Shown here: piece after piece, positions 22,498-33,553 of the stretch
How positions within the stretch are numbered: position 1 is the first letter of the stretch
Layout: each line of letters starts with the position of its first letter
Assembly: GCF_002127325.2 (NCBI RefSeq)
Contig: NC_035449.2
Coordinates: 80,576,693-80,640,692 of the forward strand
Source: Helianthus annuus
Taxonomy: Eukaryota; Streptophyta; Magnoliopsida; Asterales; Asteraceae
Length of the DNA: 64,000 nucleotides
Reading direction: 5' to 3'
Notes under the pieces: model-generated
Told to the model about the DNA's origin: nothing
What the model saw: only the letters and a program-made list of their open reading frames with translations
Databases searched by the model: none
Position numbers and translations under genes: made by a program

Positions 22498-25400
22498 CGG
22501 TTGTAGCTTCAGTGCTGGGGTTTTCGTTTGGGAATAACTGGGGATACTTGGACTTCATCTGGTCCTCCCGCTCCCAGGTAAACTCTGGGCCGCGCCGTGA
22601 GTTCCAACGAACTCGTACAAGGGGTATCTGGCTACGTTTGAGGGTTTTGATTTCTCGATCCGTGATCTCAATCGGTTCCTCAGTAAAGTGTAGCTGTTCA
22701 TCAATAGTCAGTTCCTTAAAAGGAATCACAAGTGTTTCATCCGACAAACACTTCTTCAGGTTAGATACGTGAAAAACGTTGTGCACTGCACTCAGCTCTG
22801 CAGGCAGGTTTAATCTATAAGCAACCTTACCGATCTTCTCGGTAATTTCGAATGGTCCAACATACCGTGGATTCAGCTTGCCCCGTTTACCGAAACGGAC
22901 CACACCCTTCCAGGGTGAGACTTTAAGTAGAACCCGGTCCCCGACCTGGAATTCTAGTGGTTTCCTACGCTTGTCAGCGTAGCTTTTCTGACGGTCACGA
23001 GCTGCCGCCATGCGTTGCCTGATCTGTGAAATCTTTTCCGTTGTATCCACCACTAGTTCTGGGCCTGTGAGTTGACTATCGCCGACTTCCGCCCAGCAGA
23101 GAGGTGATCGGCATTTACGACCGTACAATGCCTCAAAAGGTGCCGCCTGAATACTAGTGTGATAGCTGTTGTTGTAGGAGAATTCCACCAGCGGTAGATG
23201 CTTCTCCCAGTTCTTGCCAAAATCGATCACACATGCTCTAAGCATGTCTTCCAGGGTTTGGATGGTGCGTTCAGACTGCCCATCCGTTTGCGGGTGATAA
23301 GCGGTGCTCATGTCCAATCGTGAGCCAAAGCATTTGTGCATAGCTTGCCACAACTCGGAAGTAAAACGAGCGTCTCGGTCAGAAATAATAGAAGTTGGCA
23401 CCCCGTGCCTGGAGACTACTTCCTTCAAATAGATTTCTGCCAAGGTAGAAAACTTGTCCGTTTCCTTAATGGCCAAAAAGTGTGCAGACTTAGTCAATCG
23501 ATCTACTATCACCCAAATAGTGTCATTCCCGCGTTGAGATCTAGGTAGCCCTGTAACAAAATCCATGGAAATCTGTTCCCATTTCCACTTCGGGATTTCC
23601 GGTTGCTGGAGTAGGCCTGCCGGTTTCTGATACTCGATCTTGACTCTTGCGCAGGTCAAACATTTGCCAACATAGGCTGCTATGTGGGCTTTCATGCCAG
23701 GCCACCAGTAGGTGGTCCTTAAGTCGTGGTACATCTTATCTGAACCAGGATGTACTGAGTAGCGGGACTTATGGGCTTCGTCCATCACAAGTTCTCGTAG
23801 ATCTCCGTAAAGTGGGACCCAAATGCGCCCTGCCACATAGTAGGCGCCGTCTTCTTTCTGTTCTAGCTGCTGCCTCGATCCTCGCAGGGACTCAGCCCTG
23901 ATGTTTTCCGGTTTCAGAGCTTCAATCTGAGCATTTCGAATCTGGGTAGGGAGACTAGACTGGATGGTAAGTTGTAATGCTCGCACGCGCCGTGGTATAG
24001 TGTCCTTTCGGCTGAGGGCGTCTGCCACGACATTGGCCTTGCCCGGATGATACTTGATGGCGCACTCATAATCATTCAAAAGTTCAACCCATCGGCGTTG
24101 TCGCATGTTTAATTCCTTCTGCTTGAAGATATGCTCGAGACTCCTATGATCGGTGTAAATGGTGCACTTGGTACCGTACAGGTAATGTCTCCATATCTTA
24201 AGCGCAAATATCACTGCTCCCAGTTCCAAGTCGTGTGTTGTGTAGTTCCTTTCGTGTGTCTTGAGTTGTCGGGATGCATAGGCAATAACTTTCTCGCGTT
24301 GCATCAACACGCAACCGAGCCCATGAATAGATGCATCGCAATAAACTACGAAGTCGTCCGTTCCCTCAGGTAACGAGAGAATAGGAGCACTACAGAGGTT
24401 ATCCTTAAGCCTCTGAAAAGCAGATTCCTGTGCTTCATTCCACTTGTAGGTGACGCCTTTCTGAGTGAGCGTAGTGAGGGGTTGTGCAATCTTCGAGAAT
24501 CCTTGAATGAATCTGCGGTAGTAACCTGCCAATCCCAAGAATTGGCGAACTTCAGTCGGAGTCTTAGGGGTAGGCCAATTCTTTATAGAGTCGATCTTAG
24601 CTGGGTCGACGTGGATTCCATCCTTGTTAACCACGTGCCCAAGGAAATGGACTTCTCGAAGCCAGAAGTCGCATTTCGAGAACTTGGCATACAGTTGCTC
24701 ATTGCGAAGGAGTTCGAGGATAAGGCGTAGGTGCTGTTCATGCTCTTCCTGACTTTTCGAGTAGATCAAGATGTCGTCTATAAACACGATCACAAATTTG
24801 TCGAGGTAGGGTTTGCATACCCGGTTCATGAGGTCCATGAATACTGCAGGGGCGTTGGTCATCCCAAAGGGCATAACGAGGAATTCATAATGACCATAAC
24901 GAGTTCTGAATGCAGTTTTGGAAATATCTTCATTACGGACCCTTAACTGATGATAGCCTGATCGCAGATCAATCTTAGAATAGTAGCTTGATCCTTGCAG
25001 TTGATCAAACAAATCGTCGATTCGCGGGAGAGGGTAACGATTCTTGATGGTAACCTTGTTCAACTCACGATAGTCAATACACATTCGGAACGTGCCATCC
25101 TTCTTCTTGACAAAGAGTACTGGTGCTCCCCAGGGTGATGAACTAGGGCGAATAAACCCTTTATCCAAAAGTTCCTGTAGTTGTGTCGAGAGTTCCTTCA
25201 ATTCTGCGGGGGCTAGTCGATAAGGTGCACGAGCTATAGGCGCTGCTCCGGGAGCTAGCTCGATTTGGAATTCGACCTGACGATGGGGAGGGAGTCCAGG
25301 TAATTCCTCAGGAAATACCTCGGGATAGTCACGCACTACTGGAAAGTCTTCAATCCTCTTTTCCTTTTCCTGCGTGTTGGTAACAAGTGCTAAGATAGCG

Positions 25401-27097
25401 GTGTGCCCTTTTCGTAAACACTTCTGGGCCTTCAAGAACGAGATAATGCCGGAGATTTCTCCACTTTTGCCACCTTGTACAATGAGGGGTTTGCCAGAAC
25501 GGCGGGGAATACGAACTGCTTTCTCTTGACAGAGGATCTCAGCGCGATGCTTGGATAACCAATCCATACCAATAACGACGTCGAAGCTTCCAAGAGTAAC
25601 AGGGAAAAGATCGATACTAAATGTCTGACCAGACAACTCTAGTTTGCAGCCTTTGACAACATGTGAGGCCTCGATGTTTCTACCATTAGCTAACTCGACG
25701 ATATGAGGAGAACTTAGTAACGAAAGCGGACGCTTAAGCTTCTTACTAATACGTAGGGATACATAACTAGCATCGGCACCGGAATCAAATAACACAGAAA
25801 CATAACGATCATCGAGTAGGAACTTACCCGCCACGACATTGGGGTCATTCCTTGCTTCACCAGCTCCAATCACGAAAGCTCTTCCTCTAGCACCATTCCC
25901 AGCATTGTTGTTCTGATTGTTGTTCCCAGCCCCCTGATTATTGTTGCGGTTCTGATTCAGTTCAGGGCAATCCTTCTTAAAGTGCCCTGTTGCCCCACAT
26001 TTAAAACATGCTCGGTCGTTTCCCTGCTGCTGTTGCTGTTGAGGTTGTTGCTGATTCTGTCTAGCTGGGAACTGACTTCTACAATCCTTGGCTTCATGCC
26101 CCATTTTGTTACATCGCTGACACTGGCCCTTCACACACTGCCCGCTGTGATGTCGATTGCACTTGTTGCACTTGGGGTGGTTTCCACGATAGCCACCCTG
26201 TTGTTGAGCGCCCTTGTTGTTTTCGGTTTTCCTTTGTTGTGCTGGGGCCTGAGTGGGGTTAGCATCCTTGCTTTGACTTCCTTCCCACTTACGCTTGCTG
26301 TCATTAGAAGTTCCGACAGTAGCACCGATCCTTTTGGGCAACCTGCCCTCTTCCACGGCCTGATCAGTAAGTTTGTGAGCAAGTCGAACGATCGGCTGAA
26401 TGGTAGTGTGGTTGGCTGAAGTTACATGGCTTCGAATCTCTGGAGCCAAGCCTTTGATATACAGTTCGATCCTTCGGTACATTGGTCGTGACATGTTTGG
26501 GCAAAGAGCAGCATAATCGTTAGACAGCTTGGTGTAAGTTTCAATTTCCGACCCAACCATCTTGAGCTCGTAGTACTCATTCTCAAGCTTGTGGATGTCA
26601 TCCCGGTGACAGTATTCATCCTTAATCATATCCTTGAAATCCTCCCATGCCGTAGCATTTGCAGTTTCCAAACCAAACATCTGAATCTGCGCCTTCCACC
26701 AAGAAAGCGCGCTTCCTTCGAGCGTAGCAGTAGCAAATTTCACCCAATTTGCAGGAGGACACTCGCAAACGGCAAAAACAGCTTCAATTTTCTCAATCCA
26801 ATGTAGAAGACCTATGGCACCCTCAGTGCCGTTGAAAGGGAGAGGCTTGCAATCCATGAAAGTTTTGAAAGTACACACTGGTGGTTGCGCCGGTGCATGC
26901 TGACCTGTTCGTGAGAAGCGAAGCGTATAGGTTTAGAGGCGAAAAGTCGATGTGGCGGTAGGATCTATACATCCTAAAACAACGAGCTTACCTATGGGGT
27001 GGGCTGCAAAAGCCGCAGCCACTGTGTTGAGCAGGTTAGTGAACTGAGCCTGCGTCATATTAATGTTTCCTCTTCCGCGTCCACTCATTGTCTTCAT
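22472..27097 (-). CDS. Element E gag-pol polyprotein, intact (about 1512 aa after splicing)
   Basis: It makes the capsid and enzymes for copying and integrating the element. Exon 1 is 27097-26992 (ATG at 27097; a second in-frame ATG at 27088 begins MSGRGRG). Exon 2 is 26904-22472. Domains in order: gag (first about 240 aa), zinc knuckles [26 protein letters not shown] and [14 protein letters not shown] (about 275-350), protease DSGA near 410, RT with FIDDIL near 730, RNase H with CDAS and YTDH, integrase with HKSRYSVH...CLTC and D-D-E in MDFVTG, SDRDARF and SERTIQ, then a chromodomain ([15 protein letters not shown]) near the end. The continuous frame without the exon begins at a GTG codon, so splicing is the best way to give it an ATG. 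Full length and all catalytic motifs suggest activity. Confidence 0.93.
26905..26991 (-). other. Predicted gag intron of element E (87 bp, phase 1)
   Basis: Minus-strand donor CCATAG|GTAAGC and acceptor CACGAACAG|GTCAGC. A TAA lies in the intron in the gag frame, so the intron must be removed to connect the ATG exon. The split codon is Gly, followed by [13 protein letters not shown]. Confidence 0.75.
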
Positions 27098-27365
27098 AAC
27101 CAGAAAACACAGTATGAGTGTGATGTCGTAGTGTAGCGAGAATGAGATAGAAGAGAGAGGTGTATCTATCTAGTTTAGGCACACTAGTACGTATATCATA
27201 ACAGGAAACATAAAGCAAACAAGTAAACACTGGTCCGAGCTATGAGGTCAAATGTGTCGAGCCTTGCACTTGGAGTGTAGTGTCGTTACGAGTCACGGGT
27301 TATAGTCTGGTTTTCTCCAAAAAGATTTTCCCCCTTTTTTTTAAAACCAAGTTCACTATAACCAA

Positions 27366-27379
27366 TGGCTCTGATACCA
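27366..27379 (-). promoter_or_regulatory. Primer binding site of element E
   Basis: Minus strand TGGTATCAGAGCCA, complementary to initiator Met tRNA, 3 nt from the LTR at 27383. The 268 bp between it and the gag ATG at 27097 is leader with nothing else recognised. Confidence 0.9.
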
Positions 27380-27382
27380 ATC

Positions 27383-29772
27383 TGTCACACCCCCAAAATC
27401 CACCTGCGGATAACACCCGCTTCGAGGGCGTGACCGACCAGGATCCAGCCACCAATTATACCGAATACTTAAGTTGATAACAAAAGTAATACTTACTATT
27501 CATAGGCTTAGTAAATATTAAGTTCAGAGTTTAAAGTTTTAAGTTCCAAAATAGCAACAAGTAGCGGAAGCATAAGTACGGTAGTTTAAAACAAAGTTCA
27601 TGATTCAAAATAAGGTAACACCCAACACAAGGGTGAACAGACACTACACGTTCCCAAGCTGCAAGCTCCTTCGTCACTGGTTACCTGCAAAGCATGCAGT
27701 AAGGGGTCAACAATAATGCTGAGTGAGTCCACTAGTTGTCCAGTTTTAATTACCAAAAACTTTGTTTCACCGGTTAATTTATCCGTTTATACATGCCATG
27801 GGGAGCTACCCCAAAAGTTAGCGACTAAACTGTTTTTCCAATACCGAACACTAGGTAACCGTTGCGTATCCGCAGGATGCCCCGATGTCAATGTTCTATC
27901 ATCATTGACGGATTTCTGAGTACATTAGTTCACGCCCGTCCCAAACCAGGGCACGGTGTGAGGCTGGTAAACACCTAAATAGCGCTATCAACTAATAACC
28001 CGCTCGCCTAACCCGGCGACTAATCGGTATTTGTAGTAGGGACTTGAGTGATAGAGTTTCGTTTAGTGCCGTTAGTTGCAATCCGTATAAACAGTAATTA
28101 ACCAAAAGGTTTCCCAATACCCGGGAAAGAAAAGTAAGTTTTGTTCCCAATAACTAGGGAAGGTATGTAAATAGTATCCCCTTTTACCAGGGGTTAGGGT
28201 TGTTTCAGTCCCGTGTCCCAAACCACCGGGACGCATGCTTTTAAGTTGTGAACTCACCTTGGGTTGCTCGGTAGGTTTAGGTTACTTGTCAATCACGTTG
28301 GTCACCACGTCCTAACATGGTTACCGGTATAGGTCAGGTTCGGTGTACAAGTAATCACGTAAGAACATATACAGGCACATAACGTGCATACAAGTAATAG
28401 TCATGGGTTATTGGGCCGGCCCTAACAGTAACACCGTCAAACAGAACACAGCAACACATAGTCCACTTAACAGATAGCCCAAGTTAACACAGAATGGCCC
28501 AATAACTAAAATGGACAGCCCACTCGCAACCAGCTGGTCTCGAGTCGCAACCAGGTGGTTTCGGCTTGTCACGCTGTGGTTGCGAGTCGCAACCGTGTGG
28601 TTTCGAGTCATCACGTTTTGGTTGCGAGTCGCAACGGCGTGGTCTCGAGTCGCAATCTCGAGGTTTCGACTTGTCATGCTTTGGTTGCGAGTCGCAACCG
28701 TGTGGTTTCGAGTCGTAATGCCGTCGTTGCGAGTCGTAATCTGTCACTTTCATATATACGTGATGATGCAGATATGACAGTCCAAATTGTACCAAGAATT
28801 CAGGCCCATTTTAGGAAACAACCAATAATATTTCACTAACACTTTGCCTAATCTGAATGCTAGTAAAGATAGATCAAACTTTGCCATTTTTAAAACCTTC
28901 AAACCATATTCAAACAAGTTCTTCTTATGTTCATAGTTTTCTAGGGTTTTCATGTTAACATAAACACACATTTATGAGCCAAAAATCACATATTTTTAAC
29001 AAGATCATGATGCACAAACAAGAAAACATACATTTTATAATCTTGAACATAGTTTTGGTTGGCATAATCATTCCTAAATCACTATACTTTAGCCATCTTT
29101 AAACATGTTATATGAGGGTTTTCACATATGACCAAACTTCACAAATCCTCCTAAAAATCATGCAAAATACTACTAACCAAACATTTTATAGTTCATATAC
29201 ATATCATTCAAGCAAGAATACAAGGCATTGCTAGTTCATAATATTTCACAAATCTTATACACCAAGAAGATAACACTAACCGGTTATGAAAGGAGGGCCG
29301 AAAACAAAGAGAAGAGAATGAGAGAAGATGAAGTGTCCGAGTGATCCGAGCTTGACCGAGTCCTTGTCCGAGATTCTTGCTTGAACCGAAAAGGGGAGAA
29401 GAGTGGTGTTGTTGTGTGGGGTTTCTTGTTGAGGGAAAATAAGAGAAGTGTGTTGGTGTAACAAATGAGGGGAAATGAGGGAAGTGAGGAAGGTGAGGTA
29501 TATATACAAGGGGTGTTTCGGGTTGGGCTTGGGGGTTTCGGCCCAAACCGGTTTCGGCTCAACGGCCCACTCGAGACCGAGTGGCCCACTCGCAACCGCC
29601 CGGTTGCGAGTCATGGTCTCGGGTCGTGGTTTCGGCTCTCATATATATATATATATATAATACATACATACATACATCACATATCATGCAAAAATCACGT
29701 TTCCATTTAATAATATTTATATACACACGAAATATTACAAGGTGATTGTTCGGAAAAACCTCGAGTGTCACA
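27383..29772 (-). repeat. 5' LTR of element E
   Basis: It is 2390 bp, the promoter-side copy. It contains the same 21-bp array and ends in GTGTCACA next to ATTAC. Confidence 0.93.
29499..29506 (-). promoter_or_regulatory. TATA box of element E promoter
   Basis: TATATATA on the minus strand about 270 bp into the LTR, followed by a long pyrimidine-rich leader (CTCACCTTCCTCACTTCCCTC), a typical plant LTR core promoter. Confidence 0.65.
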
Positions 29773-30642
29773 ATTACAACATAAGTTTAGTGTGTCGGTT
29801 ACAAACCATTAACACAAAAGTAAAGTGTTATTGTTTCATACATTAACATGAAATAAACTACTAAGGTTTAAACCATCATATTTCCGCAAGGAGGCGGAAT
29901 ATAACAGTTAAACCCTCCAAAAGATGGCATGGAGTTCTGGTACTTGTTATCTTGACTGAGAATCCCGACATGGTCCTTTAATTCTCTGAAATACATGTTA
30001 AGTTTGGAAAACATCAACAAAAGTTGGCGAATTCATGCAGTTTAGTTGTAAAAGATGTATTTAAAATGTAAGTTGTAGTATGTAAAGCGTCAATGAAATC
30101 GTTGATCATTAATGTTTTGCAAGGACATTAATATGTGTGACGAAAAAGGAAGCAATCCAACCCTAGACGATTTTATGCCGATTCCTATCGACTGGGACAC
30201 AAAAGCACTCTTCCGTATGGGTCCACGACCAAGAGTGGGGCTCGCCAAAACCCATTAGATCTAACCACTTGTACCTAGGTCCAAACTGGATTAATGGTGC
30301 TTAGATGTATAACCCTAATTCGCACATGATCTAAGGTGTTTCATTCCCTAACTTTAACATACGTTGAACATGTATTTTCCCCGATAGTTGTAAAGTTGTA
30401 ACACATTTAAATGAATAGGGGACATGAACTCACAGTATCGCGTCCTGTGAATAGATGAAAATAAGATCTCACGTGCGGTCGTCCTGAATAGCGTTGCGAC
30501 CTACAAATGTTCTTATTTTTGTTAGACACTTCGGTCTTTGTAAATAACTTGAGTACAAGTCTTGTGTCTTATTTGTGTGTAAGACTTGTATGTCTATAAT
30601 GTTCGTTGAACGGTGTATTTAGATGAATGAGTTGTTAATCTG

Positions 30643-30667
30643 TTATATATATATATATATATTTCAC

Positions 30668-30728
<61 letters not shown>
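30643..30728. repeat. (AT)n microsatellite in LTR D
   Basis: Two AT blocks separated by TTTCACCAA. The right LTR has a shorter version at 41163-41215, which accounts for most of the length difference between the LTRs. Confidence 0.95.
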
Positions 30729-30731
<3 letters not shown>

Positions 30732-30849
30732 ATCTTGTATCTTGTGAGTTGTATAGTCGGATTTAGTCCTCTTAGTCTCGTGTCTTATATGTATCAATTG
30801 TACGATTGTGTTTACAATAATGGTATCATTGGGCCGAGCCCATGTTTTC

Positions 30850-31045
30850 ATGTTTTTGGGCCCCAAATAGTGTTGGGCCTAAATAGTGTTGGGCCTCAAA
30901 TAGTGTTGGGCTTGAATAGTGTTGGGCCTCAAATAGTGTTGGGCTTGAATAGTGTTGGGCTTGAATAGTGTTGGGCTTGAATAGTGTTGGGCTTGAATAG
31001 TGTTGGGCTTGAATAGTGTTGGGCTTAAATAGTGTTGGGCCTTGG
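30850..31045. repeat. 16-17 bp array with TGGGCC/TGGGCT cores in LTR D
   Basis: About eleven units of AATAGTGTTGGGCTTG or AATAGTGTTGGGCCTC, with flanking TTGGCCCAT and TTGGGCTTGGCCCAT. TGGGCC/T is the plant site II motif bound by TCP factors in many promoters. The array recurs at 41341-41530. Confidence 0.85.
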
Positions 31046-33515
31046 CCCATATGTTTGGTATTGGGCTTGGCCCATGTGTTTTTGATATTGGGCTTAGCCC
31101 ATGTCTTTATGTTAAGCCCATTAAGTATAATAAGCCCATTTGTTATAAAAATAACCCACTAGTATAATAAGCCTTTCATTTTTATAAAAACCTTTTTATA
31201 AAAATTTACTAATTACATTTGTTAGTAAATAAAAACATACTAGTTTTTGTAAGTTTGTAAACATCCGAAAATTTGTTATCGATAGCATGTTTATATTTCG
31301 TGTCGAAAAATCGTCTAAACATCGTAGTAACTCTTCGGATTGGCAATTCACTTATGTAGTCGTCCGTCGTTCATTTTGACCATAAATGGTGTCCGATTAT
31401 TTGAATCGTCCGTAACTCGTTTTAAGGCGTAAATATGTGAAGTCTTGTAAGACTTTAGTCGAAATGTTTATTGTGTTCACTTGTATCATTGTATTCAAGT
31501 TCCTAGTTATAATACATATAACTAATACAAACATATAACACATATCCCTTGAGTTGTTAAGTTAACTAAATATATATTTTCTCAAAAATATATATTTATA
31601 TCAACTTTGATTTTATAAAAACTATTCTTAAAAATCTTTTAATCTAATAAAGATTTTGTCAAAAGTAATAGTTTTTATAACTTATGATTTTTAAGAAAAC
31701 TTGGCCATATTTTATTAGAAATATGGACTTTGCCATGTTTAATAAAAACACATCTTTTCTTATAAAATCACCACCAATCTTCTCATATTTTTCTTAATAA
31801 AAACATAAGAGATTTATAACATAACTTATCAAGATGAACTCATAATCATGTAGGGTTTTGGTATGATCTTTACATATGTTTACTAGTCCAAAAATCATAT
31901 TTTACTTCTAGTTTTAACAAGCTTTTTATAAAAACCCATCTTGTATGTTTTCTTTTTATAACTTGTAAAAGCATTATTTTTAGTTAACCACTTTATATAC
32001 TTTAACAAAAACAAAGATCATGATCATCCATCTAATCTTTCATGTTTAACAAAACCCTTAAACACTTTCATGAACACTTGTTAGATTATGTTTTTAAACA
32101 TCATCTAACAAGTTATTGTATGCTAATCATCAAAACTAGATCAAATATGCAAGTAATCATCAATAAATCACAACATAAACACACTTTTATATTATGATTA
32201 TTATTTTGCTTCTTTATATTTTCATCTTATTTTGTATTGTTCTTTTAGTTATAAGTTGTTCTTTAACAATAAATACATAAACAAGTATGAAAATAAAGGA
32301 TTTAGAAGGCTCACTTCTAGCTCTTGGCTAGGGATGATCTAGGTGAAAATGAAAAGCAAAGAATATGAAGATTTGATGGTTGAAAGCCCTTAGATGGATG
32401 GAAATGCTTGCTTCTACTTGTGGTTGCCTTAGATCCTCCTAAGTTCCATGAAAATGCATCTTGATCATCATGAAAGTGGCTTGAAAATGAAGATGGGTGA
32501 TGGTGTATATGGACCGAAAATGGGGTATGTTTGGGAGCTTTTGGTGTTGTGAAAAATGGAAGGTGAAAGTATGAGTGAAAAGCTTAGAAGTGAAGTAACT
32601 AGTTACTAGTAATGATCATACTTTCACCACTTGCATCAACTTGCAAGACTTTAGTAACCATCTAGGATATTTGTGGTAACAAGTTGAAAAAAAATATGGG
32701 GCCCACAATTGGTGTTGTAACCGTGAATGGGGGGGGGGGGGTTCCCTTTGCTTTTGCTTCTTGAATTACTTAGTAAAAATGTTAGAGTTCTTAGTTAGAT
32801 GTTTTAGGTAGTTTATAAGTATAAGTGTTTAAGTGTTTAAAGGGTGTTAAATGATCATTTCTAGACCAAAATGATCCAATTAACACTAGATGACCATTAA
32901 AAAAAAGATTTGATATTGTTCGGACATTTGTTTCGAATTGTTTCGGTTAGATGTTATTTGAACGCTAAGTTGCGAAACATGTGTGAATTGATGTAGTTAT
33001 TGGTTCGGATGATACCCGAATGTATCCTCATATGAATTATATGTCAAATAATATTTTTACATGTCGTAAAAATATTAGAAAGCTGATTTCTGCAGAATTT
33101 CTGCGGAAAAGTGTTGAAATGGTCGCTTTTAGTGCTTTTCGGGCAATTTTTAGTGTTATCGGACTTCGGAAAGGATTTAAATCAAACCCTTGTATTCCTA
33201 GTTAGGGTTTAATATATATAAGATGTTGGACTTTCGTCGAAGTCCTAAAGATGTCGTTTAGATGATTTCTGCGGATTCTGCTTTTTCGTCAGAATACTAG
33301 TTTATTAGGTGCTTTTCTAGTAGTTTCGATGTATTGTTTAAACTGTTCCAAATGTACTTAATAAAAATGAGTCATATGCATCCTAAGTAAGTATTCCTTG
33401 AGTATTCTATGTGTATGTCACGAAATAAGCAGTTCGGATGTTCAAACTGAATAAAAATGTAGCTAAAATGAGTATTTTAAGTGTGAAAAGTTACCGTAAA
33501 GTGGCAGTTGTCACA

Positions 33516-33553
33516 TTCTCCCCTTGTTATTGAGAATTTCGTCCCGAAATTCT
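33516..33553 (-). promoter_or_regulatory. PPT and conserved palindrome of element D
   Basis: The minus strand reads palindrome AGAATTTCG-GGA-CGAAATTCT (33553-33533) and then AACAAGGGGAGAA abutting the LTR. The palindrome overlaps the end of pol, but in a different reading frame from element E. Confidence 0.8.

Larger units (their letters stand above)
19992..29772 (-). mobile_element. Element E: intact, very young Tekay-type Ty3/gypsy retrotransposon
   Basis: It is 9781 bp with LTRs 19992-22379 and 27383-29772 and TSD ATTAC at 19987-19991 and 29773-29777. By eye the LTRs differ at one substitution (21366 region, CACGTG versus TACGTG) and in AT microsatellite length. PBS, PPT, TATA box and the whole gag-pol reading frame are present. 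This is the only element in the window that looks autonomous, and the most recent insertion among those with two LTRs. Confidence 0.95.
19858..33515 (-). repeat. 3' LTR of element D, interrupted by element E
   Basis: The first 134 bp are at 19858-19991 and the rest at 29778-33515, separated by E and its ATTAC duplication. Relative to the right LTR it has a longer AT microsatellite and lacks a 12-bp duplication near its end. Confidence 0.9.

Noticed and set aside
30594..30866. ORF of alternating Ile-Tyr in LTR D
   Set aside because: Translation of an AT microsatellite.
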